Of a stretch of 46,852 bases of DNA, positions 20,578 through 29,600 are shown in pieces; the stretch's first letter is position 1; each line of letters begins with the position of its first letter. The DNA comes from a virus. The stretch lies in IMG/VR virus record IMGVR_UViG_3300042569_002138, positions 1 to 46,852 of that record. One strand, given 5' to 3'. The notes under the pieces were generated by a model. It was not told the origin of the DNA, ran no database searches, and saw nothing but the letters and a program-made list of their open reading frames with translations. Both the position numbers and the translations under genes were made by a program.

Positions 20578-21029
20578 GTCAATTAAATACATCAAATACG
20601 TATATTCTTAATGAATATCTTAACAAAATTAAAAATGAAAAAGTATATCATTATTTATTGACAGTATGTAGAGATGAAGAAGAAACAATAAGGTCTATTG
20701 TATCTTTTTACAGTTTAGAAGAGGCTATAGAGGGATATGAAATGTATCAAGATGCAGGATTTGCAAAACAACATCAAAAAATATCTTTATATTATCCAAA
20801 CGGGAAAGTTGATACTAAAATTTTAAGAAGAAACCATGCTGGAGATCCATCTTTTGTTAGGCAAAACTATATAGATACTGTCGAGGCGTTGCATTCAGTT
20901 AAAGATAAGTTAGATAAAAAAGATTATGAGGAGTTATGTGTTAAAATTGTAACCTCATTTGCTAAGGATAATTGGAGATTTGACCCAAATAGATTTTTAA
21001 AGCAATTAGAAATACAGATGGAGTTATAG
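20574..21029 (+). CDS. 151-residue helical protein, unknown
   Basis: Starts in an ATGA overlap with the previous gene. It is charged and helix-rich, with no HxD or cysteine pattern. Notable segments are SFYSLEEAIEGYEMYQDAGF and NHAGDPSFVRQNYIDTVEAL. It lies within the oxygenase cassette and ends the first transcription unit; the next gene has its own promoter. No family recognised. Confidence 0.6.
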   Translation: MSQLNTSNTYILNEYLNKIKNEKVYHYLLTVCRDEEETIRSIVSFYSLEEAIEGYEMYQDAGFAKQHQKISLYYPNGKVDTKILRRNHAGDPSFVRQNYIDTVEALHSVKDKLDKKDYEELCVKIVTSFAKDNWRFDPNRFLKQLEIQMEL

Positions 21030-21045
21030 GGGATATAAAACCCTA

Positions 21046-21054
21046 TGATATAAT
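21046..21054 (+). promoter_or_regulatory. Extended -10 for the leaderless oxygenase 3 gene
   Basis: TGATATAAT with six bases to ATG 21061. An ATAGGG/CCCTAT hairpin (about 21026-21046) lies just upstream and overlaps the previous stop; it has no T-run. Confidence 0.65.
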
Positions 21055-21060
21055 AAAATT

Positions 21061-21735
21061 ATGGACAAAACGCAGGCATCGGTAGTAGTTAGAAAACCTT
21101 CAATGACACCTTCTGGGTGGTTTGGAAATAGTAAAGAAATGATTGTTGAGTTAGAAAACTTTATGACTCAAGAAGAAATAGATTTCTTAGAAAAGGCTGC
21201 TAAGTCTATAACTATATGGGATGTAACAGAAACACATGTTAATGAAAATGGCACAGTTGTATACGATTCTGATTATTGGAAAGATAGGGTTGCAACCTCT
21301 CCAACATTAGATAAAAATGATCCTAAAATTGCACCAGTTATTGCTGGATTGTTTCAAAGATTACAACCAATTGTTGAAGAGTTTTATAAGGTAAAAGTTA
21401 TTCCTACTGGCACAACTATTGTTAGATGGCTTCCAGGACAATTTCAAAATCCTCATGCAGATAAAGAATTACATGAAGGTCCAGATGCTGGACTTCCTAA
21501 TGATTTTCCAAACTATGATCTTTCAAGCCTATTTTATTTAAACGAAGACTATGAGGGTGGAGAGTTATACTTCCCATTGCAAGGTGTTCAGTTTAAACCA
21601 AAAAAGGGTGCAGCATATTTTTTCCCAGGGGATATGAATTATGTTCACGGAGTAACAGAGATTAAGAGTGGTATTCGATACACCTGTCCATTTTTTTGGG
21701 AAATTATAGAACATACTGGAGATAGAAAACCATGA
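21061..21735 (+). CDS. P4H-like 2OG-Fe(II) oxygenase 3
   Basis: A 224-residue protein. GQFQNPHADKE carries H132 and D134, LFYLNEDYEGGELYFPLQG the core strand pair, FKPKKGAAYFFPGDMNYVHG distal H196, and SGIRYTCPFFW the 2OG-binding R206. The N-terminal 30 residues (KPSMTPSGWFGN) are a separate extension. A leaderless start follows TGATATAAT. It overlaps the next gene by ATGA, beginning the second transcription unit of the cassette. Confidence 0.85.
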   Translation: MDKTQASVVVRKPSMTPSGWFGNSKEMIVELENFMTQEEIDFLEKAAKSITIWDVTETHVNENGTVVYDSDYWKDRVATSPTLDKNDPKIAPVIAGLFQRLQPIVEEFYKVKVIPTGTTIVRWLPGQFQNPHADKELHEGPDAGLPNDFPNYDLSSLFYLNEDYEGGELYFPLQGVQFKPKKGAAYFFPGDMNYVHGVTEIKSGIRYTCPFFWEIIEHTGDRKP

Positions 21736-22478
21736 ATTTAAATAATAAAAAAAGATTAACCAAAGATATTGTAATTTATGAAAATTTTATAGATGAAGAT
21801 ACTTGTGCAAAATTAATAAAAGTTTTAGACAAACATGCAGATGCTGGTAAAATTACTTGGATGCCTATATCTTTTTATGAATCTTACTCATCTGTATTGC
21901 CAAAAGATAATGATGAAGATGTTATTAATGAAGGTCTTAGTCCTAATATTTTTTCAGAAATTAAACAAGGAATTATAAATGCAGTTGCAAGTGTTCATGA
22001 TCTTGATCCAAAAATAATTTGTCAAATTGGATATCATACACAAAAATGGGAGCCAGGGGCTTACGCTAGAATTCATTCTGATAATACAGATGAACATGGA
22101 AATTCTGGAGCGTTTACTAGAAGTAGGTATGCAGCATTTTTATATTTAAATGATAATTTTGATGGAGGCCTTTTACAATTTCCAAATCAAGATTTAAATA
22201 TTCAACCTAGAGTTGGAACGCTTGCCGCATTTGATGGTGGATTTAATAATATGCATGAAGTGACACTTATTACTAATGGTGTTAGATATACCATAGGTTC
22301 TTTTTGGGATGACCGTGAAGAAGATGCATATCCACAAGAACTAAGAGATGCCTGGGCAGCAGAAATGAAAGAAACCAGAGCAAAACAAGAAATTGAAAGA
22401 GCAGAGTGGCAAGAATTGCTTAAGCAAGGGTGGAAAATAGACGTGTATGGAAATAAGTATAAACCAGAGGAGATATAG
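21732..22478 (+). CDS. P4H-like 2OG-Fe(II) oxygenase 4
   Basis: A 248-residue protein starting in an ATGA overlap. Motifs: YARIHSDNTDEHGN with H115 and D117, AAFLYLNDNFDGGLLQFPNQ, IQPRVGTLAAFDGGFNNMH with distal H175, and NGVRYTIGSFW with R185. An acidic, helical C-terminal extension of about 55 residues follows the catalytic domain and has no counterpart in the other enzymes; it might dock a partner or substrate. It ends one base before the next start. Confidence 0.85.
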   Translation: MNLNNKKRLTKDIVIYENFIDEDTCAKLIKVLDKHADAGKITWMPISFYESYSSVLPKDNDEDVINEGLSPNIFSEIKQGIINAVASVHDLDPKIICQIGYHTQKWEPGAYARIHSDNTDEHGNSGAFTRSRYAAFLYLNDNFDGGLLQFPNQDLNIQPRVGTLAAFDGGFNNMHEVTLITNGVRYTIGSFWDDREEDAYPQELRDAWAAEMKETRAKQEIERAEWQELLKQGWKIDVYGNKYKPEEI

Positions 22479-22479
22479 G

Positions 22480-23139
22480 ATGATTAATAACCTTAAGCAA
22501 CAATTAGCAAAAAATAATTATGAATTTGAAGAAATAACAGAAGAGTTATTATTAGTTAAAAACTATCCATTAAAAGAAGAAGTAGATTTTATATGGAGTA
22601 AAATTAATGAAGCATCTCAAGCAGATTGGGAAGTGGAATATCTATCAAATTTACCAAGATTTTGTATGGAAAAATTTGGTAGAGATGATGTTGAAAATCT
22701 TGTTGCTGAAGGCAAATTTGAAATTACTCAAAACTGGGCTGATAAAAATTTAAACATTTCACATTATAAAGAGTATAAGCCTTTTTATAAAAGACTTAAT
22801 GACATGGTTGTAGAATCAGACCCAAGTACACATTTAAGCGGTTTTGCTACTATTCAAAGAATGCAGCCTGGAATTGAACTAAAACACCATACAGACCAAC
22901 ATACTGATCCATCAATTAAATACGCTACAATACTATATCTTAATGATGATTACAATAAGGGAGAACTGTTTTTTGAAAATCTTAATTTAGAATTAAGGCC
23001 AAAACCAGGAGAACTTTTAATTTTTCCAGGAAATGAAAAATATGAGCATGGAGTAAGACATGTTGGTGAGGGACCAATAAGATATGTTTTGGTTGGCTTT
23101 ATAAAAGAAGTAGACCACTATGTTAAAAATAAATACTAA
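22480..23139 (+). CDS. P4H-like 2OG-Fe(II) oxygenase 5
   Basis: A 219-residue protein; ATG 22480 is favoured because GAGGAGAT sits just upstream and the longer frame would overlap the previous gene by 32 bases. Motifs: IELKHHTDQHTD with H137 and D139, ILYLNDDYNKGELFFENLN, LRPKPGELLIFPGNEKYEH with distal H190, and GPIRYVLVGF with R201. The core has NKGE in place of EGGE, the most diverged strand pair of the six. Confidence 0.85.
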   Translation: MINNLKQQLAKNNYEFEEITEELLLVKNYPLKEEVDFIWSKINEASQADWEVEYLSNLPRFCMEKFGRDDVENLVAEGKFEITQNWADKNLNISHYKEYKPFYKRLNDMVVESDPSTHLSGFATIQRMQPGIELKHHTDQHTDPSIKYATILYLNDDYNKGELFFENLNLELRPKPGELLIFPGNEKYEHGVRHVGEGPIRYVLVGFIKEVDHYVKNKY

Positions 23140-23150
23140 AGGAGAATGCC

Positions 23151-23768
23151 ATGGATAAAGAAATACTTGAAGAAAAAGTCTATTATTACACAAATGTAAT
23201 AGAAGATCCTAAAAAACTTGTTGAAGCAATTGAAAATGATAACAAGAATCCTTGGGGTGAGTGGATGGCTTGTAGTGGACAGGAATATGTGTATGGAACA
23301 GATAAAAATATTGTCGAGTCATTAGAAAATGATTATATATATAAAACATTACAAAAAGCATTTGATGATGTAGCAAGAGACTATGCCAAAGCACAAGGAA
23401 TTACAGATGAGCCAAAATTATTCCCTCAGTATCCAATTAAAAAATATATGCCTGGAACATACATGGGGGCTCACTTTGACCAACAAGAGGGTGACGAAAG
23501 ACTTAAAGTTTCTTTTGTTATGTACTTAAATGATGATTATGAGGGTGGAGAAATTTCTTTTACAATTGCCTCTCCAGAAGGAGTATTGACTCAGCCTAGC
23601 CCAGAGTCAGATTTTGAAGAAGCAAAAAATAATGGAAATTATAGTTTTTATGTAAAGCCAAAGGCAGGAAGTATTATTGTTTTTCCTCCTTCACCACCGT
23701 ATCACCATACAGCACACTTAGTTAAAAGTGGCGAAAAGATAATGGTTCCTCAACACTGGATTCACTAG
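23151..23768 (+). CDS. P4H-like 2OG-Fe(II) oxygenase 6
   Basis: A 205-residue protein with AAAGGAGAAT before ATG. YMGAHFDQQEGDERLKVSFV contains H108 and D110, MYLNDDYEGGEISFTIA the core, YVKPKAGSIIVFPPSPPYHH the distal His (H185 or H186), and K196 in SGEKIMVPQHW. An insertion of about 25 residues lies between the core strands and the distal His. It ends ten bases before the short-chain dehydrogenase gene. Confidence 0.85.
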   Translation: MDKEILEEKVYYYTNVIEDPKKLVEAIENDNKNPWGEWMACSGQEYVYGTDKNIVESLENDYIYKTLQKAFDDVARDYAKAQGITDEPKLFPQYPIKKYMPGTYMGAHFDQQEGDERLKVSFVMYLNDDYEGGEISFTIASPEGVLTQPSPESDFEEAKNNGNYSFYVKPKAGSIIVFPPSPPYHHTAHLVKSGEKIMVPQHWIH

Positions 23769-23778
23769 GTCAGTATAG

Positions 23779-24444
23779 GTGAAAACGGCAATAGTAACTG
23801 GTGCTAGCAAGGGTGTTGGATATGCAACTGTAAAACTTTTATCTGAAAATGGATATAAAGTTATAGCAGTATCCAGAAACTTATCAAAAATTTCAGAATT
23901 AATTTCAGAAAATGTTGAAACTTATAAATTAGATATAACAGATTTTCCAGAAATAGAAAAGTTTTTTGAAACTTACAAAGATATAACTATTGATCTTTTA
24001 GTAAATAATGCTGGAGGTGGGGTCAGTCCTACAAAAATAATTAATGAAACTCCAGAAAATTTTAAACGGGCATATGATGTTAATGTAACAGGGCCAATGT
24101 ATTTATCTCAATTATTTGTGCCATGTTTAAAAAGGTCAGAGTCTGCAACTATTGTGTTTGTAACGTCTTTTGGTGGAAAGATTCCTTATTGGGGAGGGGG
24201 AAACTACACCAATGCTAAACGTGGGCAAAGAGGTTTGGTGGACACGATGAGGTTAGAATTTCCTGAATATAATATAAAAATAACTGAAATCTGTCCTGCT
24301 ACAATCGATACTCAAGAACAAAAAAGAGATGACGCCCTATCTGCAGAAGATTTAGCAAACGCAATTTATTGGGTTGGATCTCTGCCAAAACATGTAAATA
24401 TAAATCAAATAGAGATGTGTAATATAAATAGTCGTAAGTTTTGA
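23779..24444 (+). CDS. Short-chain dehydrogenase/reductase (SDR)
   Basis: A 221-residue protein from GTG 23779. It has the classical SDR set: cofactor loop TGASKGVG (residues 7-14), LDITD for the adenine pocket, NNAGG at 76-80, catalytic S130 (VTSFGG), and Y143-x-x-x-K147 (NYTNAK). R33 in AVSRN suggests NADPH use. Length is slightly short but complete. It ends the oxygenase cassette and is the only redox partner-like enzyme in it. It could oxidise a hydroxylated product to a ketone, reduce a sugar nucleotide intermediate, or serve another pathway. Confidence 0.85.
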   Translation: MKTAIVTGASKGVGYATVKLLSENGYKVIAVSRNLSKISELISENVETYKLDITDFPEIEKFFETYKDITIDLLVNNAGGGVSPTKIINETPENFKRAYDVNVTGPMYLSQLFVPCLKRSESATIVFVTSFGGKIPYWGGGNYTNAKRGQRGLVDTMRLEFPEYNIKITEICPATIDTQEQKRDDALSAEDLANAIYWVGSLPKHVNINQIEMCNINSRKF

Positions 24445-24483
24445 TAATGAGTACAACTTTTACTTTATATAAGTACTTAACCC

Positions 24484-24503
24484 TAAAGTAAACATTTACT
24501 TTA
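24484..24503. promoter_or_regulatory. 20-bp dyad, candidate operator upstream of nrdJ
   Basis: TAAAGTAAA, two bases, TTTACTTTA: 9-bp perfect dyad whose two-base centre is too tight for an RNA loop, so a DNA-binding site is likelier. It lies about 35 bases before the -10 at 24539. Further TTTAC/GTAAA half-sites occur nearby (for example TGTTTAC at 24505-24511). Confidence 0.45.
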
Positions 24504-24535
24504 TTGTTTACGTGTAAATTTTTGTTTTAATGTTG

Positions 24536-24544
24536 TGATATACT
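24536..24544 (+). promoter_or_regulatory. Extended -10 for nrdJ
   Basis: TGATATACT; predicted +1 near A24551. The leader begins with the hairpin CTTTAC-gatta-GTAAAG (24552-24568). Confidence 0.55.
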
Positions 24545-24606
24545 AGGATTACTTTACGATTAGTAAAGCGCTAATAAAATTTTTTAATAGAAAGTTGGAA
24601 AAATCA

Positions 24607-26637
24607 ATGTTGGATATCTTTTCTTTTCGTTTGTCAGATGAGTTTGTAAACAAATACTCTACAGTGCCAGCACCTTTTGGATTTACAGACGCAGGCTCTA
24701 ACTCACTGGGGGAGATCACCTTTATACGAACATACTCCCGTATGAAAGAAGATGGAACAAAAGAAAGATGGCATGAGGTTTGTAAGCGGGTAATTGAAGG
24801 AATGTACTCAGTACAAAAAAACCATGCTAAAGATAATCGCCTACCCTGGAATGACAACAAAGCACAAAAATCTGCCCAAGAAGCATTTCAAAGAATGTTT
24901 GAATTAAAATGGACACCACCAGGTCGTGGTTTGTGGGCATTTGGAACCCCCATGACTATGGAAAAACGTAATTCTGCTTCCCTTCAAAATTGTGCAATGG
25001 TATCTACTCGTGATATTGATCGTAATGATCCAGGAGCCTTGTTTGCTTGGGTAATGGATGCTTTAATGTTAGGTATAGGTGTAGGGTTTGACACTATTGG
25101 TCAAGACAAAGAAATGCCTATTTATGCTCCAACAGAACCACAAAATATATGGGATATTCCAGATACTCGTGAAGGATGGGTAGATTCTGTAAGAATGCTT
25201 TTAAACTCATACCTGCGACCTAATCAGGCTATACAGAAGTTTAACTATGACCTTATCCGTCCTCTAGGTGCCCCCATAAAAGGCTTTGGAGGGGTTGCTA
25301 GCGGTCCAGCACCACTTATTGCACTACATAACAAGATAGACGCAGTAATTGGTGGTAGAGTAGAAGAAAAACTTGATTCCAGAGCAATTGTAGATATTAT
25401 TAATCTTATTGGTACATGTGTTGTGTCTGGAAATGTTCGTCGTTCTGCTACCTTGGCTTTAGGATTACCAGAAGATAAGGATTTTATTAATTTAAAAAAT
25501 GCAGAGGTTTTTCCAGATAGAAACTCATTTGATTCAAAAAATCCAGGATGGGCATGGATGTCTAATAATTCTATTGCTGCAGAGGTTGGAACAAAATATG
25601 AAAACTATGTTGATTTAATTGCAGATAATGGTGAGCCAGGATTTATTTGGCTAGATGTTGCTAGGGATTATGGAAGACTAGCAGATGCTCCAGATTATAA
25701 AGATTCTAGAGTTATGGGATTTAATCCATGTGCTGAGCAACCACTAGAGTCTTACGAGTTATGCACTCTTGTAGAAGTTCATTTAAACCGTCATGAAGAT
25801 AAAGAAGATTTTCTTCGTACATTAAAGTTTGCATATTTATATGGCAAGACTGTTACGTTAATGCCAACACATTGGCAAACTACAAACGGAATTATGCAAC
25901 GTAATCGTCGTATCGGAACATCTCTAACTGGTATTGCTTCATTTGCAGACACAAAAGGTATGCCAGTAATTCGTGAGTGGATGGACGAAGGGTATAAAAA
26001 GATTCGTGCATACGATCACTCATATTCAGAATGGTTATGTGTACGTGAATCAATTCGTGTAACTACCGTTAAACCTTCTGGCTCTGTATCATTACTTTCT
26101 GGTGCAACTCCTGGAGTTCATTGGGGTCCTGGAGGAGCATTTTATCTTCGTGCTATTAGGTTTGGTAATACAGACCCAATGCTTCATTTATTTAAAGCGG
26201 CAGGGTATAAAATTGAAGCAGACCTAGTATCTGCAAACACTTCAGTGGTATATTTCCCAGTAGCATCTGGACATCCAAGATCTGAAAAAGATGTAAGTCT
26301 TTTTGAAAAGATTGGTTTGGCAGCAACTGCTCAAAAGTATTGGTCTGACAATGGCGTATCTGTAACTCTTTCATTTGATAAAGAATTAGAGTCTAAACAT
26401 ATTGCTCCAGCACTCCATATGTATGAGGGTCAATTAAAAGCAGTATCATTTTTACCAATGGGCAACAAGACATATCCTCAACAGCCATATACTCAAATAA
26501 CAAAAGAAGAATATAATGCCTATGTTGGAACAATTGGCAAAATTGATTGGTCTGCTATTTATGATGGCAAGGACAATCTTGATGCTGAGTCTGAGAAATA
26601 CTGTTCAACAGACGCATGCGAGATTAAGTTATATTAG
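24607..26637 (+). CDS. nrdJ: Class II (adenosylcobalamin-dependent) ribonucleotide reductase
   Basis: A 676-residue protein that converts ribonucleotides to deoxyribonucleotides for phage DNA synthesis. Key residues: C129 (SLQNCAMVS) and C386 (SYELCTLVE) as the redox pair, GFNPCAEQ with N373, thiyl C375 and E377, and the C-terminal reducing pair in YCSTDACEIKLY. Length and the single-chain plan fit the monomeric Lactobacillus RTPR type, found in many actinophages and cyanophages. I prefer ATG 24607 (MLDIFSFRLSDEF), matching family starts; TTG 24595 would add four residues. B12 must come from the host. The leader is too short for a cobalamin riboswitch. Confidence 0.9.
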   Translation: MLDIFSFRLSDEFVNKYSTVPAPFGFTDAGSNSLGEITFIRTYSRMKEDGTKERWHEVCKRVIEGMYSVQKNHAKDNRLPWNDNKAQKSAQEAFQRMFELKWTPPGRGLWAFGTPMTMEKRNSASLQNCAMVSTRDIDRNDPGALFAWVMDALMLGIGVGFDTIGQDKEMPIYAPTEPQNIWDIPDTREGWVDSVRMLLNSYLRPNQAIQKFNYDLIRPLGAPIKGFGGVASGPAPLIALHNKIDAVIGGRVEEKLDSRAIVDIINLIGTCVVSGNVRRSATLALGLPEDKDFINLKNAEVFPDRNSFDSKNPGWAWMSNNSIAAEVGTKYENYVDLIADNGEPGFIWLDVARDYGRLADAPDYKDSRVMGFNPCAEQPLESYELCTLVEVHLNRHEDKEDFLRTLKFAYLYGKTVTLMPTHWQTTNGIMQRNRRIGTSLTGIASFADTKGMPVIREWMDEGYKKIRAYDHSYSEWLCVRESIRVTTVKPSGSVSLLSGATPGVHWGPGGAFYLRAIRFGNTDPMLHLFKAAGYKIEADLVSANTSVVYFPVASGHPRSEKDVSLFEKIGLAATAQKYWSDNGVSVTLSFDKELESKHIAPALHMYEGQLKAVSFLPMGNKTYPQQPYTQITKEEYNAYVGTIGKIDWSAIYDGKDNLDAESEKYCSTDACEIKLY

Positions 26638-26646
26638 TTCTCATCC

Positions 26647-26655
26647 TGCTATAAT
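26647..26655 (+). promoter_or_regulatory. Extended -10 for the gene at 26673
   Basis: TGCTATAAT ten bases after the nrdJ stop; ATAGGAGA before ATG 26673 is the ribosome site. Confidence 0.6.
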
Positions 26656-26672
26656 AAGGGGATAGGAGAAAT

Positions 26673-29600
26673 ATGTCTACCCCATCAAATTTGTATGCAG
26701 AAAAAATATTTGCAGAACACCCATTAGCACTATGGGCACTAGATGGCGCAATTGACTATATTAATTTAATAGATTCAGATTATCAAGACATAGAGGATTC
26801 TTGGACGGTAACTGGTGGAACTCCTTCTATAGAGTTATCAGATGTTAACGCTCCATTTCCTACAGTAGAAGTAAATAAATTATTAGGTAGCGTCCCACCT
26901 TCTGGCACAGGGGATATTGTTTGTATTAGTCCAGATTTGATAAATTTTTCAGATTTAAATAATAGTATGGGTACTTTTTGCATAGGCGCCCACGTATATA
27001 TTGATAGCCAATATATAGACTCTATTTCCATTGGATTTGAATATACAGACACAACAACTGCATCTATAGTTCAAAAATTAAAAACATACCCAATAACATC
27101 TACAAGTAAGTGGATTTTTGTTTCTCAAACATCTGAAATTGTTAACGAAAATACAGGGCTAAGATCAGTTATAAAAATTACATCTACTGTTGGCGGATCA
27201 GTTTCAACAGATTATTTATATTATATAAATGGAGTCACAGTTGGTCAATGGTCTGAAGAGTTTAATCATTCATCCCTTGGCCTTACACCAATATCAATGC
27301 CAGCAACAATTGCATTAGACTCAACACAGGTTGTGTCTTCTCCAGCATACGGATTGTCTGGAGACGCTGCTTATTGTGTTGTTGCAGACAAAAGATTGCT
27401 TGCAAAAAATACTAGCATCCCTCTTGTATACGGAGCATCAAATGTTACAACACTTAGTCCAAATCCAAATGGAGAGCCTTCTTTAATTATTCCAGGTAAA
27501 GGGTTTTTAAACAAAGTCGGTCAACATAAAGAATATACTGTTGAGTTTTGGTTAAGAATAAATTCCGACTCCGTAACATCTAAAAAAATCTTTGGCCCAA
27601 TAGCATCAAATGACGGCCTATATGCAGACAATGGATTTTTAACTTTGGTAATTGGTAATGACTTTGTTTCTCACTATGTTGGTGAATGGTTCAGACCAAT
27701 GCTTATTCAAATAAGATTAATTAGAAATGCTACTACCTTGGTTCTTAATGGAGAAGAAGTTGCTTCTTTAACTATAGAAACAGATAATTTAGTTTTACCA
27801 GAAGAGTATGATGAGTCAGACAAAAGTCAAGATTGGCTAGGGTTTTATTCTTATTCAGATATTAATCCAATAGATGTTGACTGTGTCGCTATATATTCGT
27901 ATCAGGTTCCTATAAATGTTGCAAAAAGAAGGTGGGTCTATGGTCAAGGCGTAATATCTCCAGAAGGCATAAACTCAGCATATGGAGGCACTGCAGCGTT
28001 TATTGATTATTCTTTTGCAGACTATACCGCCAACTACTCTTACCCAGACTTTGCTGAATGGCAACAAGGATCTTTTGACAATCTAGCAACAACCTCTAAA
28101 GTATTAAGAACACCAGAATATGTTTTACCAGAAATATATCTATCAGACAAAACTTTAACAGAATTATATCAAGACAATAAGTCAATTCAAAATAGCGTTT
28201 CTGGGCCAATTGATGATGAAACCTTTATAACTTTTCGACCAAATAATTCTTGGAATGCAAAAGCATGTTATTTTAATTTTACAAGTTTTAATATTTTAAA
28301 TACTCAGATTGCTACTTTTTATGGAGTGTTTAGCAATCATAATCTTGATTCAACTCAAACACTATTTAAAGTATATAATTCAATTAATAGCAACTATTTT
28401 GTAATCCAACAAGACGAAGACGTAGTTTCTTACATTTTAAATTATAATGGAGTAAATGAGACCGTATATACTTCAGAAACAATTGAGGAGCATCAACTTT
28501 TTTCCGTAGGTATTAATATAAGTTCTTTAGTAGACACGTACGGAGGAAACCTTGCTACATTTTTTGGAAATAGAAATTCTTTAAAATTATATGTTGGTGG
28601 AGATGGTTCTCTGTCTGGAACATTTTTAGGAAGAATATATTCTGTTGGTTTTTCAACATTAAAAAATTCATTGTCGATATCTGATTATTTTAATAGCGAC
28701 GGTATTGCAACATTTGACGACTTATCAATTAGCGGAGTAACAGAAGAAGAAAATGCAATTGCTTTAGTTGAACATTTAGCAAGTTACACCCTTTTGCCAT
28801 TAGAGTCCTACGGGGCTTACTTTTTAGATATTGGTGTTTCTGGATCCTGGCAAGACTATCTTCCACTATCTTATTTTGGTCAATACGTAACTAACGATGC
28901 TGGCAATCAATTTTATGATTTAGACTTTTTACAATTTAACCTTAGCGCTCCATCCCCCACAACTTTAGCGGAAGAAGAAGTAATTTCTTCATGGACCTAT
29001 GAAGATTTATATCAAAATTATTTTCAACCAGTTCAAAGAACATACTATGATTTTGATAATCAGTTATTAACTGGTTGGAATAACTATGAAGATGTAGAGC
29101 AAAGGTCTACAAAAACATACACCTACGACACCACCAACTCTGTAATTAAAAGTTATGTAACTTTGCAATATGTGCAAGATGGGGCAAATCTACTTGATAG
29201 TAACTTTACAACAATTGAACCAGTCTACCGTGATTCAATTATAGACATTGATGAGTATCCAGATTGGGAAACTACAAAATTTGAGGTTGTTAATAATGCA
29301 CTTATCTATCCAACAAAGACGGTAGATTTTAATGAGTTGGCAATTGTTTATCATTTAGAGTTTAATGTTCGTGGAATATTAAATAAGCCAGTTTTATTAA
29401 GCAAGTTAGAGATTGCTTCTCAAGCGTTTAATGATAACTCATTTAACCCTGTTGGCACTAGGTTTGGTATTGATTTATTTCCATATAAACGTTCAGGAAT
29501 TTACTTTGACTATAAGTCTAAAAATCCATTTACAATTTATAAAGGAAGCACTCCATATCTATATTTAACAAAAGATTCTGGAATTCAGGTACGTGGAGAG

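Noticed and set aside
24444-24606. Cobalamin riboswitch before the B12-dependent reductase
   Set aside because: The predicted leader is only about 55 bases and lacks any B12-box-like sequence; only short hairpins are present.
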